Assembly: GCF_000757905.1 (NCBI RefSeq)
Contig: NZ_JRLH01000005.1
DNA from: Arsenophonus nilaparvatae
GTDB lineage: Bacteria > Pseudomonadota > Gammaproteobacteria > Enterobacterales > Enterobacteriaceae
DNA length: 64,000 bases
Strand: one strand, 5' to 3'
In this document: piece by piece, positions 56,036-64,000 of the stretch
Position numbering within the stretch: position 1 is the first letter of the stretch
How the letters are laid out: each line of letters opens with the position of its first letter
Notes under the pieces: model-generated
Told to the model about the DNA's origin: nothing
What the model saw: only the letters and a program-made list of their open reading frames with translations
Database searches by the model: none
Translations under genes and position numbers: made by a program

Positions 56036-57271
56036 ATGCAATCGTTTGATGTGGTTATTGTGGGTGGTGGTATGGTTGGCCTCGCTCTGGCTTGTGGATT
56101 ACGGGGCTGCGGGATGAGGATTGCTGTTATTGAAAATTCTCCTGTGCAACATCAATTTGATCCGCAACAAGCGCCTTCACTCAGAGTGTCTGCTATCAAT
56201 GCAGCAAGCCAAAAATTACTCGATTATTTAGGTGTTTGGCAAACCATCGTGCAGAAACGAGTTGGTAGTTATCAGCAAATGGAGGTTTGGCAGCAAGATA
56301 GTTTTGGTCATATACAATTTGATGCCAAGCAGCATTATTTACCTGGTCTCGGATATATCATTGAAAATTCGATTATTCGTGGATCATTATGGCAACAGGC
56401 TCAATCAAGCAAAGATATTACTTTATTAACAGACAATAGGTTGCAAAAAGTTGTTTGGGGCGAGAATGAAGTATTTATGACTTTTGATAATGAGCAAATG
56501 TTGACGGCAAGGTTGGTAGTTGGTGCTGATGGTGCTAAATCATGGTTAAGGGAAAAAGCGGATATTCCGCTTAGCTTCTGGGATTATGAACATACGGCAT
56601 TGGTAGCCACCATTCGAACTGAGATGCCCCATATGCTAACTGCTCGTCAATCTTTTCATAGCGATAGCATTTTAGCTTTTTTACCGCTACAGGATCCTCA
56701 TCTTTGCTCAATTGTTTGGTCATTACCGGCAATGCAAGCGAATAGACGCTTGAATTTAGAGGTTTCTGCATTTGAAAAAGAGTTAAGTGTAGCTTTAGAT
56801 ATGCGCCTCGGTTTTTGTCAGTTAATTAGTGAACGTCAGATTTTTCCACTTATTGGCCAGTATGCGCGAAATTTTGCCGGTCAACGTATTGCTTTATTAG
56901 GTGATGCTGCTCACACGATACATCCTTTAGCAGGTCAAGGAGTAAATTTAGGTTTTATGGATGTTGCAGAGTTGATTGGACAATTACGGCGTTTGAATAG
57001 CGCAGGTAAAGATATTGGGCAGTATTTTTACTTACAAAGTTATGAACGTAAACGTAAACATAGTGCTGTACTAATGTTGGCTAGTATGCAAGGGCTCCGG
57101 CAATTATTTGATGGCAATAATCTAGTCAAAAAAATGGTTCGTGATGTTGGATTACTGTTGGCTAATACACTACCAGGCATAAAACCAAAATTGTTAAGCT
57201 ATGCGTTAGGAGCACATGATATGCCTGAATGGTTAGCAAAAGTCACAACAAATTCATCAGAAATAGTGTAA
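56036..57271 (+). CDS. ubiI: 2-octaprenylphenol C5-hydroxylase UbiI (VisC)
   Basis: FAD monooxygenase for the C5 hydroxylation in ubiquinone synthesis. It is 411 aa (E. coli 400). FAD motif VIVGGGMVGLALACGL, then RVSAINAASQKLL and the signature GDAAHTIHPLAGQGVNLGFMD. It is about 25% similar in design to the adjacent ubiH, reflecting an old duplication. AAGGAA precedes the ATG. Confidence 0.96.
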   Translation: MQSFDVVIVGGGMVGLALACGLRGCGMRIAVIENSPVQHQFDPQQAPSLRVSAINAASQKLLDYLGVWQTIVQKRVGSYQQMEVWQQDSFGHIQFDAKQHYLPGLGYIIENSIIRGSLWQQAQSSKDITLLTDNRLQKVVWGENEVFMTFDNEQMLTARLVVGADGAKSWLREKADIPLSFWDYEHTALVATIRTEMPHMLTARQSFHSDSILAFLPLQDPHLCSIVWSLPAMQANRRLNLEVSAFEKELSVALDMRLGFCQLISERQIFPLIGQYARNFAGQRIALLGDAAHTIHPLAGQGVNLGFMDVAELIGQLRRLNSAGKDIGQYFYLQSYERKRKHSAVLMLASMQGLRQLFDGNNLVKKMVRDVGLLLANTLPGIKPKLLSYALGAHDMPEWLAKVTTNSSEIV

Positions 57272-57481
57272 CTTATCGGTGCATTACTTTTAATCTATCG
57301 TTTTACATGGAATAACACTGCTGGTTTGAAATAGTTGTTTTAATTAATTTAATTTAGCAATTTGGGTTATTATTTTTACTACTGTAGTTCTCCGTTTTTC
57401 AGCTTAATGTTTTACTCTACTATAGGTACTTTGATTTAACAATTTAATTTGTCTATACCTATTAATGAGGAAAATAGAACA

Positions 57482-58582
57482 ATGACGATAAAACAGACTT
57501 CATTATATCAGCAGCATTTAGCATGTAATGCAACCATGATCGATTTTCATGGCTGGCTGATGCCATTGCATTACGGCTCTCAAATTGATGAACACCATGC
57601 TGTTCGGACAGCAGCTGGCGTGTTTGATATTTCTTATTTAACAATTATTGATCTGCATGGTGAACTGTGCCGAGATTTTTTACGTTATTTATTAGCCAAT
57701 GATGTAGCAAAACTGAAAGAGCCTGGTGAAGCGCTCTATACGGGTATGTTAAATGCATCGGGAGGCGTGATCGATGATTTGGTTGTCTACTATTTTGATG
57801 ATGATTACTATCGCTTAATTGCTAATTCTGCCACTCGGGAGAAAGATTTAGCTTGGATCAATCAACATATAGAAAATTACCTAATTGATGTGCAGGTACG
57901 AGATGATCTGGCATTCATTGCTATACAGGGCCCAGATGCACAACTCAAAGTACAATCTCTGCTTAATGAACAGCAGAAAACTGCGGTTATGGATATGCCA
58001 CTCTTCTATGGTAAACAAATTGATGACTGGTTTATTACTACTGTAGGTTATACCGGCGAATTAGGTTATGAGATAGCACTGCCGAAAGAGCAGGCTGTCA
58101 AACTTTGGCAAAAATTAATTGATTTAGATATTAAGCCGGCGGGATTGGCGGCACGTGATACCCTTCGTCTGGAAGCAGGAATGAATTTTTATGGACAAGA
58201 AATGAGTGAACTGGTGTCACCATTAGCGGCTAATATGGAATGGACAATAGCCTGGCAGCCGGAAGAGCGCTATTTTATCGGACGAGATGCGCTAGAGAGA
58301 CAACGGCAGGTAGGCACAGAAAAACTAGTTGGTTTAGTGATGCGTGATAGAGGAATATTGCAAGCTGATTTGCCGGTTCGTTTTACTGATACAGCAGGTA
58401 AATTATGTGAAGGGATCATTACCAGTGGCACATTTTCGCCTACGTTGGGGTTAAGTATAGCTTTAGCACGAGTACCATTGAATATTGGCATGCAGGCGGT
58501 TGTACAAATAAAAAAACATGAAATGCCAGTTCAGGTTGTAAAACCCAGCTTTGTGCGTTATGGCAAAACATTAATTAACTAA
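57482..58582 (+). CDS. gcvT: aminomethyltransferase GcvT (glycine cleavage T protein)
   Basis: Transfers the C1 unit from the aminomethyl-GcvH intermediate to tetrahydrofolate. It is 366 aa (E. coli 364). Conserved: MPLHYGSQIDEHHAVRT, MLNASGGVIDDLVVYYF, NSATREKDLAWI, GLAARDTLRLEAGMNFYGQEM and ITSGTFSPTLG. The usually constant FDVSHMT segment is FDISYLT here. ATG 57482 follows GAGGAAAA; an upstream TTG frame (57449) is rejected. In E. coli gcvH and gcvP follow in one operon, but neither is in the window. Without them the enzyme would lack its normal substrate unless they lie elsewhere. Confidence 0.95.
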   Translation: MTIKQTSLYQQHLACNATMIDFHGWLMPLHYGSQIDEHHAVRTAAGVFDISYLTIIDLHGELCRDFLRYLLANDVAKLKEPGEALYTGMLNASGGVIDDLVVYYFDDDYYRLIANSATREKDLAWINQHIENYLIDVQVRDDLAFIAIQGPDAQLKVQSLLNEQQKTAVMDMPLFYGKQIDDWFITTVGYTGELGYEIALPKEQAVKLWQKLIDLDIKPAGLAARDTLRLEAGMNFYGQEMSELVSPLAANMEWTIAWQPEERYFIGRDALERQRQVGTEKLVGLVMRDRGILQADLPVRFTDTAGKLCEGIITSGTFSPTLGLSIALARVPLNIGMQAVVQIKKHEMPVQVVKPSFVRYGKTLIN

Positions 58583-58940
58583 AGTTATTTTATTGTATTT
58601 TTACGTTTGTTTTATTAAAAATTGGCTGATTAAAAATAATAAAATAGCAACCAACGTAATTGACTAAATACTATTTTAATCAGTTATTTTTATTCAATAA
58701 AGCCATATATAATTAATGACAATTGTTATTGATTTCAATGTTATTATCCGTGATAAAATGCAAATTAAAATAAACAACAAAATAAAATATGATGTTGGTG
58801 ATCAGCGTATCGAGTTTTTATAGCAATTATATGGTAATTATTTTATTTATTTAAATTTGAATTTTTTATTAGATTGTTTTTATAAGTTTAAAATAAATAT
58901 TATTGATATTAAATTTTTCATTATTAAATATGGAGTGTTT
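58583..58940. other. AT-rich region between gcvT and the unrecognised cassette
   Basis: About 360 very AT-rich bases. No trace of gcvH could be read. A 20-codon frame at about 58758 (MQIKINNKIKYDVGDQR) has no ribosome site and is probably chance. TGGAGT (58931-58936) is the ribosome site of the next gene. Confidence 0.45.
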
Positions 58941-59798
58941 ATGAATGAAATAAATATGGAAGAGCAATATAAAAAACTAATTGATTGGATTAAATCATTA
59001 AGACCAGCACCGACATTATCAAATCAAGTTTATGACAGTGATTCAAAACTTACATTATCCACAGGAGATATCATTGGCGCTTATCAAGATAAAGATTTAG
59101 TGGTTGCTCAACAACTTAATGAAATGAATAGAGACGGGAAGTCGACGGATATTACGGCTGAAAAATTAGCAGAATCGCCAGCCAATGGTCTTGCTATTAT
59201 AAGTACCATAGCGATGGGTGGCATTGGCTATGATCCGCAAAAACCAAGCATGTCAGGCAATGCTGAGGCATATATGGCTTATGCGGAGGAAATGAAAAAA
59301 AATGTGCTAATGATGGTGGAGGAAGATAAGTTAATTGATCTTAGTTATCGAGAAGAGAACTATAATGATCTCATTGATAAGATTGTAAATATATATGATA
59401 GTATTACTGGTATTGATAAGAATAAAATTAAAAATTCTGTTACTCAGTTAGCTAAAGCTGCATTATCTTATTCTGAACAAAAAAATACCAATATATTATT
59501 TTCCCAAGGTGTTATCGCATCAGCAAGTAAAGATGATGTGAAATTTTATATAAACTCTTCGCATATCTTATTTGAAAGACAAACTGGTAATACTAAAAGT
59601 CAGCCTACCGATAAATATGTTTCCCGCATACAAATAAAAAATATTTTGCTAAAAATGCATACTTTTATTTATGATAAGAAAATTGCTGAAATTCTACTTG
59701 ATACGACCAGAAGTGATTTGGAAGAATGGATAAAAAAAATGAAAACTAAAGCAAAAAATAAAAAAGAAAGTATGAACTATTGTTTTAATGAGAAATAA
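58941..59798 (+). CDS. unrecognised 285-aa protein, intact member of a local paralogous pair
   Basis: No family was recognised. The ATG at 58941 (MNEINMEEQYKKLIDWIK) has TGGAGT five bases upstream; the longer frame from 58857 adds 28 hydrophobic residues without a ribosome site and is less likely. The protein is acidic to neutral, mostly helical, with a weakly hydrophobic stretch (ANGLAIISTIAMGGIGY, residues 81-97), a beta-like segment (NILFSQGVIAS and DVKFYI, about 184-203) and a Lys-rich C-terminus. No signal peptide. Residues 44-266 align with the broken gene at 59889-60721. It occupies the place of gcvHP. A secreted or symbiosis-related protein is possible, but only as a guess. Confidence 0.75.
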   Translation: MNEINMEEQYKKLIDWIKSLRPAPTLSNQVYDSDSKLTLSTGDIIGAYQDKDLVVAQQLNEMNRDGKSTDITAEKLAESPANGLAIISTIAMGGIGYDPQKPSMSGNAEAYMAYAEEMKKNVLMMVEEDKLIDLSYREENYNDLIDKIVNIYDSITGIDKNKIKNSVTQLAKAALSYSEQKNTNILFSQGVIASASKDDVKFYINSSHILFERQTGNTKSQPTDKYVSRIQIKNILLKMHTFIYDKKIAEILLDTTRSDLEEWIKKMKTKAKNKKESMNYCFNEK

Positions 59799-59888
59799 TA
59801 ACTATTACCTATTATTATTTTATTTATTGCTTAAGAATAAAAGTTAATTATTATTGATTGTCTACATTAAAATATAAAAGGATATTTT

Positions 59889-60721
59889 ATGGGAATATTT
59901 AAAGATAAAAATTTATATTCAATTTTGAATGGATCATATAATTCTATTGTTAATAAATATATAGTTAAAGATGAAAATTTAAAATCAGATTGAGTTACTA
60001 GTGGAGCAACAGTCATTGGTAATAATGTTGAAAATTTATTAGAACAAGAGTCTTTATTAAAAGAGATGCATAGTAATAATGAAATAGAAAAATTATTACC
60101 AATGCTTATTGACTATCCGCAGCATTTTGTAACATCTTTCCTATCTTTTATTAAAGAAATTTGTGATTGGAGTCCCCTTGATCCAAAGAAAGAGAATAAT
60201 GATGAAAATTATCGTAAATATCTTTCAATACTTTTATCTAGCCCCCTGTTTCTTGTCGAAACTTCGTCTACCCATAAAATTTATTATGATAATAATAATT
60301 ATAAAGATTTATTAGCAAAAACATTACAGCAATATCAAAATGTATCAGAGCAAGAAAAAAATATATCAATTTATCATTGAAGACACTGATTAGACATTCT
60401 GTTGCTAATATTACTGATAAAAATAGCGGTATACTATTTACTCATACCGTATTAAATTCAGAATCTGATGTTGTTAGATTATATTTATATTCAGCCGAAA
60501 TAAAAATATCTTATGATGAAGAGAACAAAAAATATAAGCCTACTGAGGAATCAGCAGAGAAAATTGAGATATCAAGAATAGAGCTTAAATTTTTAAATTC
60601 ATCAGTATCTGCTGACGATATGAAACTTATTATTGGTCTTAGATTTATTGTTCTTTCCGATTGGGTAGCACAGAATAATATGTTGCCGCAAAAAATGAAT
60701 CGTAAATTATGTATTGATTAA
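59889..60721 (+). pseudogene. broken paralogue of the 285-aa protein (one nonsense codon, one frameshift)
   Basis: Starts at ATG 59889 (MGIFKDKNLYSILNGSYN) with AAAGGA seven bases upstream. TGA at 59991-59993 stops it after 34 residues; the same frame then continues (VTSGATVIGNNVENLLEQE) to TGA at 60378-60380. The last third continues in another frame (LKTLIRHSVANITDKNSGILF to the TAA at 60721). The switch lies at an A7 run (60355-60361): one more A would join the frames. Across this join 31 residues align without gaps to residues 157-187 of the upstream gene, ending DKNSGILF versus QKNTNILF. So this is one gene with two lesions, not several small genes. Confidence 0.8.
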
Positions 60722-60966
60722 GCATAGTGATTAAAAAAGAGTAATTAATCAAGTTATGATTAGAAAATAATCATTAATAAATACTGTAAGTTAATTAATA
60801 GAAATAACATTGGATTTCAGTTTAAGAATATCTATGAAAGTGATTTATTATTTTTTATTGTTATAAAATATATTATTAGAATGATATTCATTGTTATGTT
60901 TTTTATTGTAATACTACTTTTATGTATAAGAGCTATACTGTTATTTAACCAAGGAAAGGATAAAAA

Positions 60967-61284
60967 ATGGAAAATACAACTACTTCTAAAATTAATAATG
61001 ACAAAACATTAGAAACATCGCTAGATGAATTGTATCAATCATATTCACAAATTGACGCATCAATAGTAGATTGTGGTTTTGGTGGTCAACTTGATAAATT
61101 TTCATTAAAGGAGATAAATGATTCAGAACTACAAATGGCAGATAGTATAGTTAAAATAGCTAATATTCTGACTGATGCTATAGTTACTTTTCCTGTTGCA
61201 ATAGGAACTGTGGTAACAATAATAGATAATATTAATCAGCTAGATCCTATTAGTTCCCTGGCAGCTGCTATTGCTCAACATTAA
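60967..61284 (+). CDS. unrecognised 105-aa protein, possibly truncated by frameshift
   Basis: No family was recognised. ATG 60967 has AAGGA upstream. The protein begins MENTTTSKINNDKTLETSLDE and has a hydrophobic C-terminal part (IVTFPVAIGTVVTIIDNI). It ends AAAIAQH at TAA 61282-61284, where another frame continues without a gap (see the next entry), so the product may be a truncated form of a longer protein. It is the third gene of the cassette after gcvT, on the same strand, with a 245-base gap to the preceding pseudogene. Confidence 0.5.
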   Translation: MENTTTSKINNDKTLETSLDELYQSYSQIDASIVDCGFGGQLDKFSLKEINDSELQMADSIVKIANILTDAIVTFPVAIGTVVTIIDNINQLDPISSLAAAIAQH

Positions 61285-61629
61285 TGATCAATTAACAGTA
61301 ATAACCGATATTTTTATTGATAAAAGATTTGCTCAAGTTGAGCAAATTGAAATTAATGTGGCTACCAATGATACGGGTGAGAGGCGCTATACCTTCTATA
61401 ATAGAGGTAGGGTTATAATGACATGTTTGACATTAAATCAAAGCCGGGTTGAAGTAGTAGTGCCGATTTAGCTCGACATAACAGTATTGCATCTGATTGA
61501 AACATGGCCAATCAGCGTGTTATTGACAGCCAGACTGATGGATTACACCCTAACGCTAAACCTACTGACTGGGATCCAACAGTATTTTTTACCAATAAAA
61601 TGAATAAGGTTACATTAATTAGGTATTAA
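61271..61629 (+). pseudogene. frameshifted coding remnant downstream of the 105-aa gene
   Basis: A frame shifted by one relative to the 105-aa gene reads NINDQLTVITDIFIDKRF and INVATNDTGERRYTFYNRG up to TAG 61469-61471. A second segment, back in the frame of the 105-aa gene, reads SADLARHNSIASD, a TGA at 61498-61500, then MANQRVIDSQTDG and KPTDWDPTVFFTNK to TAA 61627-61629. The composition looks like protein rather than chance, so the whole 60967-61629 stretch is probably one decayed gene of about 220 codons. The family is unknown. Confidence 0.45.
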
Positions 61630-61718
61630 TTTTATAACAGGGATATTTTCAGGATCCCTGTTTTGCTATATGAAAACTGCTTATCTGAATACCTTTTTAT
61701 TAGCAATCGACGGATATG

Positions 61719-62705
61719 TTATTCCTCTTCCGACAATGAGTAAGGCAAAGGCTGAATAGTGAGCTGACTATTGGTTTCGCCAACCAGCCGAAAAATACTC
61801 TCTTTAGGCATATCATTATTCATGACAACTTGCACACTAATAAAACCTTTTGTCATGGTAACAGCAGCTAATACTGTTCCAGTGCGCCGCCAGTTATCAC
61901 CTATTTTCCACTCGATAGCATCTCCAGTTTTTGGCAGCGTATTTGCTGTCCCGGTTAACCAAAACATGGCACGCTTATTGGCGCCGCGATATTTTGCTCG
62001 AGCGACCGTTTCCTGCCCGCTATAGCAGCCTTTCTGAAAACTAATACTTGCGGGTAATGCTTGTAGATTAACGGCTTGAGGAATAAATTGTTCACTATTC
62101 TCAACATCAATATTAGCAATTCCAGCGGCAATATCGAACGCTAACCATTGCTGACTATCACCATGTTGGGGGAAATGTTTTGTTAGTTCAGCAGCAGTTG
62201 CGCTATCAGTAACAATTAAAAAACGTTCAAACGGTAAACTAAAGTGCAGTAAAGTCGTCTGCCCTAGATGAATAACGGGCTTTTCCTTATCGGGTAATAG
62301 AGAAAAATGGCTGCTCAATGCGTCACGAACTTCTTGGCCGGCAGCACCTAACAGCACAGTATTGTGCTGCTGGCTGAGTGCTATTTGCGAGAAAACCGCG
62401 TATTTTTTCAGTTCAGCAAGTTGTTTTGCTGCCACGCTAGTGCGTAAAATATAGCCAAAGCCTTGGTTATAATGAAATAAACGTAGTGTGCTCCACATTT
62501 TTCCTTTGGCATCACAGTGGGCGGTGAATATATGTTGTTGTGCAGTTAATGTAGCAATATCCGCGGTTAATTGACCCTGTAGATATTTTTCAGCATCAAC
62601 CCCTGTTGCTGTGATGAAACTCCAATCATTAAGTGACATTAACGTTAAGGGTAATTGATGGTCTATTTCACAAGTTGCTGGTGTAAATCTATTTAGGCTT
62701 GTCAT
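61719..62705 (-). CDS. ygfZ: tRNA-modifying protein YgfZ
   Basis: A 328-aa folate-binding protein of the GcvT-like COG0354 family (E. coli 326 aa), needed for some Fe-S enzymes including tRNA thiolation by MiaB. The signature FQKGCYSGQETVARAKYRG contains the essential Cys. The N-terminal ATGVDAEKYLQGQLTADI and AHCDAKGKMWSTLRLF are conserved. It is related in fold to the gcvT product nearby. Divergent from sdhE with a 259-base gap. Confidence 0.95.
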   Translation of the reverse strand: MTSLNRFTPATCEIDHQLPLTLMSLNDWSFITATGVDAEKYLQGQLTADIATLTAQQHIFTAHCDAKGKMWSTLRLFHYNQGFGYILRTSVAAKQLAELKKYAVFSQIALSQQHNTVLLGAAGQEVRDALSSHFSLLPDKEKPVIHLGQTTLLHFSLPFERFLIVTDSATAAELTKHFPQHGDSQQWLAFDIAAGIANIDVENSEQFIPQAVNLQALPASISFQKGCYSGQETVARAKYRGANKRAMFWLTGTANTLPKTGDAIEWKIGDNWRRTGTVLAAVTMTKGFISVQVVMNNDMPKESIFRLVGETNSQLTIQPLPYSLSEEE

Positions 62706-62964
62706 GTGTTCATCCGCTAGTAACCTGGATAAGAGTAGTCATAATGGTAAAATAGCTAACAGACAAAGCAAGTAATATTATCAAAATTAACTAACAAAAT
62801 TAATGTCGAATAATTTATCTATATAAAGTTTTTAGTTAGTGGTTAGTTGTGGTTTTTACAAAAATGTTACTTAAATCATTTCGATATTGATGAGAATTTG
62901 CTACGCTAAATTCTGATATGGAATCAAAAATTATTCACAAAAGTTTTTAAGGTTATTTTATCGT

Positions 62965-63231
62965 ATGGATATCAATAATAAACCCAGGATCCACTGGGCT
63001 TGTCGCAGAGGAATGCGTGAGTTGGACATCGCCATTATGCCTTTTTTTGAGTATGAATATGATTCACTCACAGAGGATGAGAAATGTCTGTTTGTTCGTT
63101 TACTAGAGTGTGCAGATCCTGATTTGTTCAACTGGTTGATGAATCATGGACGTCCTGATGATGATGGTCTTTATCATATGATTCAATTGATACAGAGTAG
63201 AAATAAACAACGTGGTTCTTTGGAAATTTAA
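62965..63231 (+). CDS. sdhE: FAD assembly factor SdhE (YgfY)
   Basis: An 88-aa protein that helps attach FAD to SdhA and FrdA. The signature RRGMRELDIAIMPFFEYEYDSL contains the essential RGMRELD motif. E. coli SdhE has 88 aa. It overlaps ygfX by 20 bases, and the pair is divergent from ygfZ, as in E. coli. Confidence 0.96.
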   Translation: MDINNKPRIHWACRRGMRELDIAIMPFFEYEYDSLTEDEKCLFVRLLECADPDLFNWLMNHGRPDDDGLYHMIQLIQSRNKQRGSLEI

Positions 63232-63619
63232 TATCAATGTTTCGTGGCTGACACAGCTTTTTTCAACGGGTGTTCATGTGGGAATTGGCTTGTTAGTTTT
63301 CTTTTCATCTTGGCCGCCAAATAATCTGGTCACTTGGTTGATAGCAACCTTATTAATTGTGGCAAGTTGGGTAAGGAGTCAAAAAAATATAAGTCGTTGT
63401 AAAGGTAGTTTAGCTTTACTTAATGGTAATAAGATACAGTGGAAGAAAAGTGAATGGCTGATTGTTAAAAAACCTTGGTTTTGCTTATTTGGTATAAAAC
63501 TTACTCTTCGTTCATTGCAATGTAATAAGCGGATTCGGTTATGGATTGCTTCAGATAGTATGCCAGAAGAGGAGTGGCGCAATTTAAATCAATTGTTGTT
63601 GCAGTACCCTGATATTTGA
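63212..63619 (+). CDS. ygfX: YgfX (CptA) inner-membrane protein
   Basis: A 135-aa membrane protein that works with SdhE and has been described as the toxin part of a CptAB pair. It starts at GTG 63212 (VLWKFNINVSWLTQLF), with two adjacent membrane segments (GVHVGIGLLVFFSSW and LVTWLIATLLIVAS). The C-terminal part has WLIVKKPWF and LWIASDSMPEEEWRNL, as in E. coli. It is co-transcribed with sdhE and ends at a strong terminator. Confidence 0.93.
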   Translation: MVLWKFNINVSWLTQLFSTGVHVGIGLLVFFSSWPPNNLVTWLIATLLIVASWVRSQKNISRCKGSLALLNGNKIQWKKSEWLIVKKPWFCLFGIKLTLRSLQCNKRIRLWIASDSMPEEEWRNLNQLLLQYPDI

Positions 63620-63621
63620 TA

Positions 63622-63656
63622 TGAAATAGAAGCCTTATAATAAGGCTTCTATTTCA
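63622..63656. terminator. bidirectional terminator shared by ygfX and fldB
   Basis: A perfect 17-base inverted repeat: TGAAATAGAAGCCTTAT (63622-63638) and ATAAGGCTTCTATTTCA (63640-63656) around a single central A. A-rich and T-rich flanks are present on both sides. It overlaps the fldB stop codon (63635-63637), so it serves convergent genes. Confidence 0.9.
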
Positions 63657-64000
63657 TTTAATATTTGCATACACCACTGTTCTATCCGTTCATCCGTTTG
63701 TTCGAATTGGTTGGTTTCATCGAGCGCTAGTCCGACAAATTGGCTACCATCAGTGGTTAATGGTTTAAGGCTACTAAAGGTATATCCTGCTGTAGGCCAA
63801 AAGCCGACAAATTTTACATGCATCCGTAATAGCTGCTCATAAAGCATACCTAGTGCGTCAAGAAACCAGTCGCTATAATCGATTTGATCGCCTAAACCAT
63901 ATAGGGATACAATTTTGCCGGCTAAATTTAACGAACAGAGTTCATCCCAAATTGCTTGCCAGTCTTCTTGTAGTTCGCCGAAATCCCAAGTAGGAATACC
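63635..64000 (-). CDS. fldB: flavodoxin FldB, C-terminal part
   Basis: The frame is open to the window edge. The visible 121 residues begin GIPTWDFGELQEDWQAIWDE and include VSLYGLGDQIDYSDWFLDALG (FMN loop), VKFVGFWPTAGYTF and FVGLALDETNQ, closely matching E. coli FldB (173 aa). The first 50 or so residues lie outside the window. FldB is an electron-carrier flavodoxin. It is convergent with ygfX, as in E. coli. Confidence 0.95.
   Translation of the reverse strand, partial: GIPTWDFGELQEDWQAIWDELCSLNLAGKIVSLYGLGDQIDYSDWFLDALGMLYEQLLRMHVKFVGFWPTAGYTFSSLKPLTTDGSQFVGLALDETNQFEQTDERIEQWCMQILNEIEALL

Noticed and set aside
57422..57462. Inverted repeat ATAGGTA/TACCTAT upstream of gcvT as a regulatory site
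   Set aside because: Short arms and a long spacer; it is likely to be chance in this composition. No glycine riboswitch core was recognised either.
58857..58940. A 28-residue hydrophobic extension of the unknown 285-aa protein, which could mimic a signal peptide
   Set aside because: No ribosome site precedes it, while TGGAGT precedes the ATG at 58941. The hydrophobicity follows from the AT-rich sequence. Kept as a minor alternative only.
1..64000. CRISPR arrays, tRNA or rRNA genes, insertion sequences and prophage
   Set aside because: No regularly spaced repeats, tRNA-like cloverleafs, transposase motifs or phage genes were seen on reading both strands. Very short remnants could be missed without a search.

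Overview
The window comes from an AT-rich gammaproteobacterium of the order Enterobacterales. The proteins are close to E. coli K-12 versions, and the gene order is a shortened form of two E. coli chromosome neighbourhoods. The low G+C, the missing neighbour genes (ilvIH, guaC, ampDE, aroP, argO, gcvH, gcvP) and the fresh pseudogenes suggest a host-restricted, reducing genome such as an Arsenophonus-like insect symbiont of the Morganellaceae. That identification is inference. No rRNA, tRNA, CRISPR array, transposase or phage gene was seen.

Region 1 (1-43200) follows the E. coli 2-3 minute region. It begins with the leuO 3' end, then a long-chain acyl-CoA synthetase-like gene where ilvIH would stand, then cra. 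The complete division and cell-wall cluster follows (mraZ-rsmH-ftsL-ftsI-murE-murF-mraY-murD-ftsW-murG-murC-ddlB-ftsQ-ftsA-ftsZ-lpxC), tightly packed with many start/stop overlaps. Next come a DUF721 gene, secM-secA, mutT, a yacG copy with a nonsense codon, zapD, coaE, a type IV prepilin set (hofC-hofB-ppdD), nadC, the pyruvate dehydrogenase operon (pdhR-aceE-aceF-lpdA) and acnB.

Region 2 (43200-44400) is a junction: an unrecognised 111-aa gene and yacL. From 44466 the order jumps to the E. coli 63-66 minute region.

Region 3 (44466-64000) holds mscS, yggE, argP, rpiA and serA, then a decayed cysteine-protease-like gene, fau, 6S RNA, zapA, ygfB, pepP, ubiH, ubiI and gcvT. An unrecognised cassette follows (58.9-61.6 kb) where gcvHP is found in E. 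coli. The window ends with ygfZ, sdhE, ygfX and the 3' part of fldB.

Functionally, the window supplies peptidoglycan precursor synthesis and septation, lipid A commitment (LpxC), Sec export with arrest-peptide feedback, pyruvate-to-citrate-cycle flux, NAD, CoA and ubiquinone synthesis steps, and serine synthesis. The accessory material is small: the FAA1-like ligase, the orphan at 43.3 kb, the C58/YopT-like pseudogene at 49.8-51.3 kb, and the paralogous pair plus neighbour at 58.9-61.6 kb. The last two loci are the best candidates for host-interaction genes and are the least explained parts of the window.
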